From assembly GCA_020431945.1 (NCBI GenBank), contig JAGQHH010000485.1:1-9187 (forward strand): a stretch of DNA of 9,187 nucleotides, in the 5' to 3' direction. Shown piece by piece: positions 1 through 6,339 of this stretch. Within the stretch, counting starts at the first letter, position 1. The number at the start of each line of letters is the position of its first letter. The translations under genes and the position numbers were made by a program. The stretch comes from Cyanobacteria bacterium HKST-UBA02 (GTDB taxonomy: Bacteria; Cyanobacteriota; Vampirovibrionia; Obscuribacterales; Obscuribacteraceae). A model generated the notes under the pieces. It ran no database searches. It worked only from the letters and a program-made list of their open reading frames with translations, and had not been told where the DNA came from.

Positions 1-2
1 TC

Positions 3-1508
3 ACCTCCGAGATCATCGCCGGTCTCGTCTTCCCATTTCTGGGCGGCGCCTATGTCACCGTCAGTGGTCCTGCCGCCGGTCTCGCTCCCGTCCTCTATTC
101 ATCCATAAGCGCTCTCGGTCACGGCAATATGGACGCGGGCTACCGCCTGGTGCTCGGCGTCATCATGTTCGCCGGTATCACTCAGCTCGTCCTCACTTAT
201 TTCAAAGCAGCAAAATTCAGCTATCTCTTCCCCAAATCGGCAGTCAATGGAATGCTGGCGGCTATCGGTCTTCTGATCATCGCCAAGCAAATACCTCATT
301 TCATCGGGCACAAGTATCACGCCCACGAATTCTTCACCATTATCTCCGAGACCCCGGCTCATATATTTCATCTCAATCCGGCAGTATTCTTCACATCGAT
401 CGTCTGCCTGGCACTTCTTTTCGTTCTTCCCAAGACCAAGATCCAGTGGCTCAGATATATTCCGCCCCACCTGATCGTGGTGCTCACCGGGATCGGTCTC
501 GGTCAACTCCTTCATCTAGCTCCCAACTTCCTTGTGGAGATTCCCGCCAATCCCCTCGAGCACGGCATCGTCTTCCCTGATTTTCAGGGTCTGTTCAGCA
601 ACCCGGGGCTCATCCCCACCATCATATTCAGTGTTCTCGCCCTGACTTTCGTGGACGGCACGGAATCTCTTGCCACCATTCACGCCGTGGACCAGATCGA
701 TCCTTATAGCAGGAAATCCAATCCGCACCGAACCCTATTCGCAATGGGCATCTCCAACATCTGCTCCAGTCTCATCGGCGGTCTGACGATCATCCCGGGT
801 ATCATCAAGAGCACCACCTGTATAGTCGCCGGCGGTCGCACAGCCTGGGCTAATTTCTATAATGCGATGTTCCTGATCGCCTTCCTTCTCGTCTTCAACA
901 ATCTCATCGCCCTGATTCCCATCGCGGCTCTATCGGCGGTGCTGGTGCATATCGGCTACAAGCTCGCCGGACCGCACAAATGGCAGCAAGTCTACAATGT
1001 CGGCTGGGATCAGGTGGCAGTCTTCACCACCACCGTCCTGGTCACTGTATTTTCCGACCTGCTCATCGGTATCGCCTGTGGTATAGCCGTGAAGATATTC
1101 ATCCTCCTCTTCTACGCCATGCGTTGCGATTGTCGCACCGCCCATAATCCCGGCGAATACATGGGCAAGGCTATGCACTGCCTGGCCAGCCTCTTCAAGA
1201 ATCCGGTGGGGAACATCACCCGCAACGGCAGCGAAGCCCAGGTAGTCTTCACCGGACCGGTGACCTGCTTCAACAACCTCAAGGTCCGGGGCGCTATAGA
1301 TCCGCTGCTCAAGAGTTTCGAGAACGTTCATCTGGTCCTCGCTCCCTCGGTCGGCATAGTCGATCACTCGAGCACCTCTTATCTGAACCTCTTGGTCAAA
1401 GACAGAAACCGCAACGGTCTTGCCGAGGTGACAGTGGAAGGGCTCGACGATCTCTGCTGCAAAGAGTCGGACAAGACCTCACTTCACTTCAGGTATCGCA
1501 CAAACTGA
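3..1508 (+). CDS. SulP-family anion (probable bicarbonate) transporter, 5' partial
   Basis: This is an integral membrane transporter of the SulP family (SLC26-like), which moves bicarbonate or sulfate, often coupled to sodium. The open frame enters from the left edge; 501 residues are visible and perhaps 35-45 N-terminal residues are missing by comparison with family members. It shows the family SGPAAG motif near residues 22-27, the GMLAAIG and KQIPH segments, an AVDQIDPYSRKS stretch, and the HIGYKLA and DLLIGIACGI helices. From about residue 403 there is a divergent STAS domain with a VDHSS element near 453-457 and a following GLD strand. VDH-type STAS domains are typical, from family knowledge, of SulP proteins found beside or fused to carbonic anhydrases, so bicarbonate is favoured over sulfate; this is inference. 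The TGA stop directly abuts the ATG of the next gene in the same frame. The upstream promoter is outside the window. Confidence 0.92.
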   Translation, partial: TSEIIAGLVFPFLGGAYVTVSGPAAGLAPVLYSSISALGHGNMDAGYRLVLGVIMFAGITQLVLTYFKAAKFSYLFPKSAVNGMLAAIGLLIIAKQIPHFIGHKYHAHEFFTIISETPAHIFHLNPAVFFTSIVCLALLFVLPKTKIQWLRYIPPHLIVVLTGIGLGQLLHLAPNFLVEIPANPLEHGIVFPDFQGLFSNPGLIPTIIFSVLALTFVDGTESLATIHAVDQIDPYSRKSNPHRTLFAMGISNICSSLIGGLTIIPGIIKSTTCIVAGGRTAWANFYNAMFLIAFLLVFNNLIALIPIAALSAVLVHIGYKLAGPHKWQQVYNVGWDQVAVFTTTVLVTVFSDLLIGIACGIAVKIFILLFYAMRCDCRTAHNPGEYMGKAMHCLASLFKNPVGNITRNGSEAQVVFTGPVTCFNNLKVRGAIDPLLKSFENVHLVLAPSVGIVDHSSTSYLNLLVKDRNRNGLAEVTVEGLDDLCCKESDKTSLHFRYRTN

Positions 1509-2660
1509 ATGTTCTCCTCTGATGTCGACATCGAGGTAATCCTCAGGGATTTCCATATCGAAGGCAGGACCCTGCGTTACTCGAGCTTTATGGGGAGGCT
1601 CTACAATCTCTGCCTGAAGCTCGGTTTCGAGGAAGGCAAGATCCTCCCCTCCCGGGCTTATTGCTCCGACGAGAGCCAGGGTTATCCGATAATTCTAATA
1701 GCCAAGCATTTCGGGACCTTTCCTTTCAATCACGGCAGAGTGGGCGGGGTAGTCTCCACCGACCGGCACGGGCCCTTCGCCGAGCACGGCAAAGACCTGG
1801 TGATCATCCATGCCAGCCATGTCGGCTACGATCCGGACAATCATCAATTCGGTACCTATAGAAGATTGCAAACCGACAACAATGAGTTCGGACCGAGCTG
1901 TGGAAAAATCAATGGTGTCCTGAGCTGGTACCGCCAGGAATATGAATTCGCCCGCAAGAACATCCTCCTGGAGCACAGTGACGGCAAGCATCTGGTAATC
2001 ATCGACAACTACCTCCTGCGCCAGGAGCGCAATGAAGGCATTTTCCTCAATATGGACAAGATCACGAGCTCAATAAGCAACGGATCCCATGCACCGGTTC
2101 GCTCCTTCAGCACCTCCAAATGTTTCGTGGCCAGCGGGCAGTTCCAGGAATCCCTGAAAGACGCCTGGCCCGAGCACGGTCGCCGGCCCATCGGGGATCT
2201 GCTCGATTCCGATGTCTTCAAGTTCAAGCGTCATGTCCCGGACGACCCGGAAAGCGGCGGTCACCTGGAGCAGAACCTCCTCAGCCCCATGGCCTGCGTG
2301 ATCACCTCCAGCGCCCCGCTTCTGGTAGCCGCCCAGGTCAACACTCAAGTCGAGTTCGACCGCACCTACAGGACCCTGGTCACCGGTCAGGAGTTCCAGG
2401 GCAAAAGAGTGCTTTTCATATCCGGGCTCAACATCGATATCTCGCCGTCCCCGGGCCAGCTCTTTCCCCTCACCAAATTCGTCCCCTGGGCCGCCTGCCT
2501 GAGGGATCCGGATGGCACCTTCACGATCATGGAGCAGGAAGAGATTTATCACGCTCTCATGGACCAGAGCGAGGTCAACGACCGCCAGGTGGATCTGGAG
2601 GAAGCCATTCATATAATGGCCGATGCCAGCGAAGTAAAAGTGCGCCTTCCAGATCATTGA
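1509..2660 (+). CDS. LCIB/theta-type carbonic anhydrase-like protein with extra C-terminal region
   Basis: This 383-residue protein has no signal peptide or clear membrane helix. Its N-terminal part resembles the LCIB family (theta-class carbonic anhydrases of algae and some bacteria). It has CSDE at 52-55, HASHVGYD at 101-108 and PSCGKING at 129-136, which would supply zinc ligands Cys52, His104 and Cys131 with Asp54 nearby. LCIB proteins carry the matching CRDE, PHVG and CCG elements. A role in interconverting CO2 and bicarbonate next to the SulP transporter follows by inference. Residues from about 150 to 383 (with VPWAACLRDPDG near 325-336) match no family I recognise and make the protein longer than the catalytic core. 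The ATG sits immediately after the SulP stop, in the same frame, with no Shine-Dalgarno sequence. Expression therefore probably depends on translational coupling or reinitiation. A later in-frame ATG at 1590 also lacks a good ribosome binding site. The family call is a motif match only; the reading frame itself is certain. Confidence 0.6.
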   Translation: MFSSDVDIEVILRDFHIEGRTLRYSSFMGRLYNLCLKLGFEEGKILPSRAYCSDESQGYPIILIAKHFGTFPFNHGRVGGVVSTDRHGPFAEHGKDLVIIHASHVGYDPDNHQFGTYRRLQTDNNEFGPSCGKINGVLSWYRQEYEFARKNILLEHSDGKHLVIIDNYLLRQERNEGIFLNMDKITSSISNGSHAPVRSFSTSKCFVASGQFQESLKDAWPEHGRRPIGDLLDSDVFKFKRHVPDDPESGGHLEQNLLSPMACVITSSAPLLVAAQVNTQVEFDRTYRTLVTGQEFQGKRVLFISGLNIDISPSPGQLFPLTKFVPWAACLRDPDGTFTIMEQEEIYHALMDQSEVNDRQVDLEEAIHIMADASEVKVRLPDH

Positions 2661-2686
2661 ACGGGATCATTGAACGGGATCATTGA
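2652..2686 (+). repeat. 13-bp tandem repeat over a stop codon
   Basis: The unit GATCATTGAACGG occurs at 2652-2664 and 2665-2677, followed by a partial copy (GATCATTGA) at 2678-2686. The first copy contains the stop codon of the carbonic-anhydrase-like gene (TGA at 2658-2660). Because the period is 13, the TGAs in the successive copies fall in all three forward frames (2658, 2671, 2684). It looks like local slippage duplication, although the three-frame stop is a tidy translational barrier. Confidence 0.85.
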
Positions 2687-2736
2687 GATTGTGAATTTAT
2701 CCCGGGGATGCCACAGGATGATCACAATCGTTTTTT
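2687..2736 (+). terminator. Probable Rho-independent terminator after the carbonic-anhydrase-like gene
   Basis: The arms GATTGTGA (2687-2694) and TCACAATC (2722-2729) form a perfect 8-bp stem. A run of six T residues follows at 2731-2736, after one intervening G. The 27-base loop is long but contains a small ATCC/GGAT hairpin (2699-2702 with 2706-2709) that would shorten it. The stem is AT-rich, so termination may be partial. It separates the SulP/carbonic-anhydrase unit from the sbtA unit. Confidence 0.55.
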
Positions 2737-2768
2737 AGAGTAGTGTCAGAGGCTCCCGGCTTGCCAGC

Positions 2769-2780
2769 CTATTGCAATAG
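2769..2780. promoter_or_regulatory. 12-bp perfect palindrome, candidate operator upstream of sbtA
   Basis: CTATTGCAATAG is a perfect 12-base palindrome lying 108 bases before the sbtA start, in the only sizeable intergenic region of the carbon cluster. Its position suits a binding site for a dimeric regulator. No convincing -35/-10 pair could be placed around it: TTGCCA at 2761-2766 lacks a good -10 partner. Regulator identity cannot be read from the sequence. Confidence 0.35.
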
Positions 2781-2789
2781 TACTGACCT

Positions 2790-2853
2790 CCGGTAGCCGA
2801 GCAAAACTTTTCCCGATCAACCTACCGGCTAGAGCAGGCTCCGCTCGGCTATT
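2790..2853 (+). promoter_or_regulatory. Mutually exclusive inverted repeats in the sbtA leader
   Basis: CCGGTAG (2790-2796) can pair with CTACCGG (2822-2828). TAGCCGAGC (2794-2802) can instead pair with GCTCGGCTA (2843-2851), and two G-U pairs extend this stem to 2792-2853. The two stems share bases 2794-2796, so only one full stem can form at a time. Such switching is a hallmark of attenuators and riboregulators, but no known riboswitch class is recognised and no T-run follows either stem. A control of translation would therefore be more likely than termination. Confidence 0.4.
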
Positions 2854-2859
2854 TTCGGG

Positions 2860-2876
2860 CTGGTACCCAGAGGTGG
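2860..2876 (+). promoter_or_regulatory. Ribosome binding site of sbtA, partly in a small hairpin
   Basis: AGAGGTGG at 2869-2876 is the best Shine-Dalgarno match, 12 bases before the ATG, which is somewhat far. Its first two bases lie in the right arm of a CTGG-TAC-CCAG hairpin (2860-2870). The ATG at 2889 is supported because it begins a textbook signal peptide. Confidence 0.45.
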
Positions 2877-2888
2877 CAATCTCAGCTT

Positions 2889-4559
2889 ATGGCAAACACA
2901 AAGAAACTCCTGGTGGCTCTCGCAGCAATCCTGGCTTTCGGCGCCCCGGTCCTTGCTGCAGGAATCGGCAGTCCCGCCCAGGCGGAGCATCATAAGAAAC
3001 ACAACAAGACCCTCAGTCTCAACCGTGTCCAGACCGGTCTTCCACAGTTGATCTTCAAAGACGAGGAAGGCAAGGAGGAGACCTATCTCCCCCTCAGCCC
3101 CGATGCGACAATCATGCTAAACGGCGAGACAGTCGGCATCGAGAGCCTCCATCCCAAAGACCAGCTGAAGCTGACTTACGACGATGCCGGTCGGGTTTCT
3201 CAGGTTGCCGCTCTGCGCATTATTAACGGAGCGGTGCTGGATGTCGATCAGGAGAAGATCACAGTTACTCCGGATTATCTGGAAAAGTTCACTTATACGA
3301 TCACACCCGGCACACATTTGGTCAGCGGCAAGAACAACCTGACCATCGGCGATGTCGTCCGGGGAGTCCATGTCCAGATCATGCCGATCAGCAATAACGT
3401 CGCCCTGCATATCGAGGTGAAGCAGGAGAGTCCCCTGGGACAGTTCTGGCACAACCTGACCAAAAACCTCTTCAAGCCTCTTCTACTCTTCTTCTATTTC
3501 GGCTTTCTCATCGTTCTGCTGAGAGTCCCCTTCGAATTCCCCTATGCCGTCTACCAGGGACTCACAATCTATCTGCTGGTGGCGATAGGCTGGCACGGTG
3601 GCGAAGAGCTGGCCAATCTTTCCCAGGCATCCCTGATGCAGGCAGGCTTATATATGGCCGTCGGATTTATCGCCAACCTCCTTGTCGGCATGGCTGCATG
3701 GCTATTTCTCAAACGTGTCAAAAAACTGCGCGCCATCGATGCTGCCACCGTAGCAGGTTATTACGGCTCCGACTCGGCAGGTACTTTCTTGACCTGTATG
3801 GGCGTTCTGCAAACAGCTTCTATCGCCTATGCCGCCTATATGCCTGTCATGCTGGCGGTGATGGAGATCCCGGGCTGCCTGGTCTGCCTGTTCCTGGTAT
3901 CGCGTTTGCGGCACCGGGGCATGGACGTCAACGGCAATATGCCCGGCGAGCACGGCTATGAAGGACCGGCCAGACCGGTTCAAAAAGAAGGCGAAGAAGC
4001 GCCGGCAGAAGCGCACTCCGGGGGAATATTCAACCTGGAGATTCTCCGGGAGATCTTTCTCAACCCCGGTCTCTTCCTCCTCATCGGTGGTATCGCTATT
4101 GGTTTCGTCAGCCGTCTCCAGGGTCCCGGCATCACCGAGCCGGACGACCAGCTTTTCGTCTCGCTCTTCCAGGGAATGCTCTGTCTCTTCCTGCTCGAGA
4201 TGGGCATGAATGCCGCACGCCGGATCCGCGACCTGAAAGCGGCAGGCAAGACATTCATCGCTTTCGGTCTGATCGCCCCGAATCTATTTGCTATTTTCGG
4301 GATCATCGTCACTTCTCTATTCAGCCATCTGCTCCACCAGCCCCTGCAGCTCGGTACCTATGTGCTGTTCTCGGTGCTCTGCGCCGCCGCCTCCTATATC
4401 GCGGTTCCGGCAATCCAGCGCCTGGCGATTCCAGAAGCCAGTCCTACCCTGCCTCTCGCCGCGTCGCTGGGGCTGACGTTCACCTATAACGTCACCATCG
4501 GAATCCCTTTGTATCTGGTAATATCGGAAACGGTTATCAGAATGTTTCCCGTAGTCTAG
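2889..4559 (+). CDS. sbtA: SbtA-family sodium-dependent bicarbonate transporter with secreted N-terminal extension
   Basis: This is a 556-residue transporter that would import bicarbonate with sodium across the inner membrane. Residues 195-556 correspond to a whole SbtA protein (Sbt_1/DUF897, usually about 370 residues). They include YLLVAIGWHGGEELA (228-242), YYGSDSAGTF (291-300), FLLEMGMNAARR (434-445), and the hallmark C-terminal run SYIAVPA, RLAIPEASPTLPLA, SLGLTF and GIPLY (502-542). A hydrophilic linker at about 340-384 separates the two halves, as in SbtA. Ahead of this lies an N-terminal part not found in canonical SbtA: a signal peptide (about 1-32, cleavage probably after AQA) and a secreted region (about 33-185) with two similar beta-rich units, roughly 65-110 and 134-178. 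These resemble small DUF5666-like barrels, although that likeness is an inference. The gene lies 228 bases after the previous gene, beyond a probable terminator, and 12 bases before usp. It is therefore likely transcribed with usp from its own leader. Confidence 0.9.
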   Translation: MANTKKLLVALAAILAFGAPVLAAGIGSPAQAEHHKKHNKTLSLNRVQTGLPQLIFKDEEGKEETYLPLSPDATIMLNGETVGIESLHPKDQLKLTYDDAGRVSQVAALRIINGAVLDVDQEKITVTPDYLEKFTYTITPGTHLVSGKNNLTIGDVVRGVHVQIMPISNNVALHIEVKQESPLGQFWHNLTKNLFKPLLLFFYFGFLIVLLRVPFEFPYAVYQGLTIYLLVAIGWHGGEELANLSQASLMQAGLYMAVGFIANLLVGMAAWLFLKRVKKLRAIDAATVAGYYGSDSAGTFLTCMGVLQTASIAYAAYMPVMLAVMEIPGCLVCLFLVSRLRHRGMDVNGNMPGEHGYEGPARPVQKEGEEAPAEAHSGGIFNLEILREIFLNPGLFLLIGGIAIGFVSRLQGPGITEPDDQLFVSLFQGMLCLFLLEMGMNAARRIRDLKAAGKTFIAFGLIAPNLFAIFGIIVTSLFSHLLHQPLQLGTYVLFSVLCAAASYIAVPAIQRLAIPEASPTLPLAASLGLTFTYNVTIGIPLYLVISETVIRMFPVV

Positions 4560-4571
4560 AGGTTCTGGTCG

Positions 4572-5021
4572 ATGAAAGTAATTGTGGCTGTAGACGGATC
4601 GGAATGCTCGGACAACGCCGTCAATTTCGTTGCCGAGCATGGCTGGAAAGAAGGCACCCGGTTCATGGTCCTCAGCATCATGCAGCCACCGCCCCGGGAA
4701 TTCAATTTCCTGAGACAGACAAGCGACGTACCCACGACCTACGAAGAGAAAATCGCCTCCCAGAGCGAAAAAATCGCCAGCAAAGCAGCCGAGCGGATCG
4801 AGAAAGATCTCTCCGGGTTTGTTGTCGAGCAGAGGGTCGAGACCGGTCCGGTGGCAGGGACGATAGTGAGGGTAGCCAGGAGCTGGAAAGCCGATCTGAT
4901 AGTAGTCGGCTCCCACGGGCGCACCGGGGTGGAGAAGATGTTCCTGGGCAGCGTCGCCGAGGAGATCGTCAAGACCGCTCCCTGCTCGGTGGAGGTAATC
5001 CGAGAATGCGCCCACGACTGA
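4572..5021 (+). CDS. Universal stress protein, UspA-type, ATP-binding
   Basis: This 149-residue single-domain Usp protein is expected to form a cytoplasmic dimer that binds ATP. It opens with the classic MKVIVAVDGSECSDNAV strand-loop. Its C-terminal half has the nucleotide motif G-2x-G-9x-G-S: GSHG at 113-116 and GS at 126-127, followed by the PCSVEVI strand. The start is fixed by the Shine-Dalgarno AGAGG at 4558-4562, which overlaps the sbtA stop codon and implies translational coupling with it. In cyanobacteria, sbtA is commonly followed by sbtB, a PII-like nucleotide sensor that binds SbtA. Here a different nucleotide-binding fold holds that position, so a role in controlling the transporter is a reasonable hypothesis but unproven. 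Confidence 0.93.
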   Translation: MKVIVAVDGSECSDNAVNFVAEHGWKEGTRFMVLSIMQPPPREFNFLRQTSDVPTTYEEKIASQSEKIASKAAERIEKDLSGFVVEQRVETGPVAGTIVRVARSWKADLIVVGSHGRTGVEKMFLGSVAEEIVKTAPCSVEVIRECAHD

Positions 5022-5133
5022 ACGAATCTTGTAAAGAAAGATAGCGTCGAGACTCCGGGAAACAGCGTCAGATCACAGCTTCATCACCCCGACTTTATAG
5101 GATGGGAGTGCAGGCGGCAGGAAACGGTGTCCA
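5022..5133 (+). promoter_or_regulatory. Intergenic region with a weak candidate promoter for the kinase operon
   Basis: This 112-base gap precedes the histidine kinase. A weak promoter match is ATCACA (5072-5077) and TATAGG (5096-5101) with an 18-base spacer; each hexamer matches four of six consensus positions. A modest Shine-Dalgarno AGGAA (5119-5123) lies 10 bases before the ATG at 5134. No terminator is seen after usp, so read-through from the sbtA-usp unit is also possible. Confidence 0.25.
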
Positions 5134-6339
5134 ATGTTGGCTCACAGTCTAGCGAAACAGGAGGATACATCCTCACTGGATCCCATAACCGATCCCTGGA
5201 GTTTCAGAACTTCAGGCTTTGTCATTCTCGTCCTGATCTGCTGCACGGCCCTGGGAAATCTTACTGCCTGCTGGCTGAAGATCGAGAACGTCGCCATGAT
5301 CTATCTCCTGGGAGTAGTGGTGGTGGCTTCCCGCTACGGTGGCAAAGCCGGCTTTGCCACAGGACTTCTCAGCATTCCTGCCTTCGACCTTTTCATCACC
5401 GAGCCCAAATTTCAGCTGAGCGCGCTTGATAGCCAGCTACCAGTCACTTATATGGTGATGTTTATCATAGCCGGCTTCATGAACCATCTCACCGGCAAGA
5501 TCCGCCGGCTTCTGGGGAGCCTGGAAAAACGCGTGCGTTTGCGAACAATCGAGCTGGAGCAGGAAGTCCTTCGCCGGCGCGAGGCCGAGAGCGAGCTCAA
5601 AGAAGTGATCACCACCCTTATCAGATCCAATGCCACCCTGATCAATTTCGGCCGCCTGGCCTCCCACGATCTCCAGGAACCGCTGCGAACCATAGAAGGT
5701 TTCGGAGAGCTTTTGCAGAAGCGCTATACGAAATGTCTGGACGAAAAAGGATCGCGCTTCCTGGGAATCATCGTCGATACCGCTCGCTATGCCGAAAAAA
5801 ATGTCGAGAATCTCCTCCATCATGCCCGGGCGAGCGCCGAGGAGAAAGAATTCTCCCGGGTGGATCTGAATCAGGTGATCGGTCAGGTCATCCTCAGCCT
5901 CTCGGCAAGCATCAGCCGCTCCGGCTGCACCATAGAAAAGAAGAGCATGCCGGTGGTCCGTGGCAACGAGTCGCTTCTCTGCCAGCTCTTCCAGAATCTC
6001 ATAGTCAACGCCATCAAATACAGTGGCGACGGTCCGCCTGCCATCATGATCGACACCACCACCGCAGACGGCTATGCCGAGATCGAGGTCCGGGACAGAG
6101 GGATCGGTTTCAAAGCAAGCAACGAGGAGATCATCTTCGAGCCCTTCGTGCGCCTCTCCGGAGGGGGCGGTGAAGGAAGCGGGCTAGGCCTCACTATCTG
6201 CAAGACCATAGCCGAGCTGCATGAAGGCGAGATCTCGGCGCATTCGAAGGAAGGAGAAGGCACCACGGTAATAGTTCGCCTGCCTCTATACGAAGAGACC
6301 GGAGACCAGGGAGAAGAAGAACATGAAAAGACCGATTGA
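5134..6339 (+). CDS. Membrane histidine kinase with KdpD-like DUF4118 sensor region
   Basis: This 401-residue sensor kinase autophosphorylates on histidine and passes phosphate to a response regulator. Residues about 27-119 form a cluster of four short membrane helices of the DUF4118 type seen in KdpD, with MIYLLGVVVVASRYGG (55-70) and LSIPAFDLFITEP (79-91). A coiled coil at about 125-165 leads to a HisKA domain with H-box LASHDLQEPLR (175-185; His178). The ATPase domain has an N box (NLIVNAIKYSG, 288-298), DRGIGF (321-326), IFEPF (334-338) and GSGLGLTI (348-355). The KdpD universal-stress-like and potassium-related N-terminal domains are absent, so it is not a true KdpD. It overlaps the response regulator gene by 17 bases, and the two very likely form a cognate pair. 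What it senses is unknown. Its nearness to the carbon-uptake genes makes ion or membrane state a possible input, by inference only. Confidence 0.92.
   Translation: MLAHSLAKQEDTSSLDPITDPWSFRTSGFVILVLICCTALGNLTACWLKIENVAMIYLLGVVVVASRYGGKAGFATGLLSIPAFDLFITEPKFQLSALDSQLPVTYMVMFIIAGFMNHLTGKIRRLLGSLEKRVRLRTIELEQEVLRRREAESELKEVITTLIRSNATLINFGRLASHDLQEPLRTIEGFGELLQKRYTKCLDEKGSRFLGIIVDTARYAEKNVENLLHHARASAEEKEFSRVDLNQVIGQVILSLSASISRSGCTIEKKSMPVVRGNESLLCQLFQNLIVNAIKYSGDGPPAIMIDTTTADGYAEIEVRDRGIGFKASNEEIIFEPFVRLSGGGGEGSGLGLTICKTIAELHEGEISAHSKEGEGTTVIVRLPLYEETGDQGEEEHEKTD

Noticed and set aside
1506..1508. Selenocysteine at the in-frame TGA between SulP and the next gene
   Set aside because: The stop is followed directly by an ATG, and I see no selenocysteine insertion hairpin just downstream. 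Stop-start coupling is simpler.
2070..2657. Antisense open frame opposite the carbonic-anhydrase-like gene
   Set aside because: No family match or ribosome binding site; it disappears as a candidate because the + strand frame is continuous and carries the zinc-site motifs.
4317..5015. Long antisense open frame opposite the end of sbtA and usp
   Set aside because: It mirrors strongly coding + strand genes in a GC-rich region, has no recognisable domain and no independent start signals.
5134..6339. Annotation of the kinase as KdpD
   Set aside because: Only the DUF4118 membrane region is shared. The N-terminal KdpD domains are missing, and no kdpFABC or KdpE-type regulator is present.
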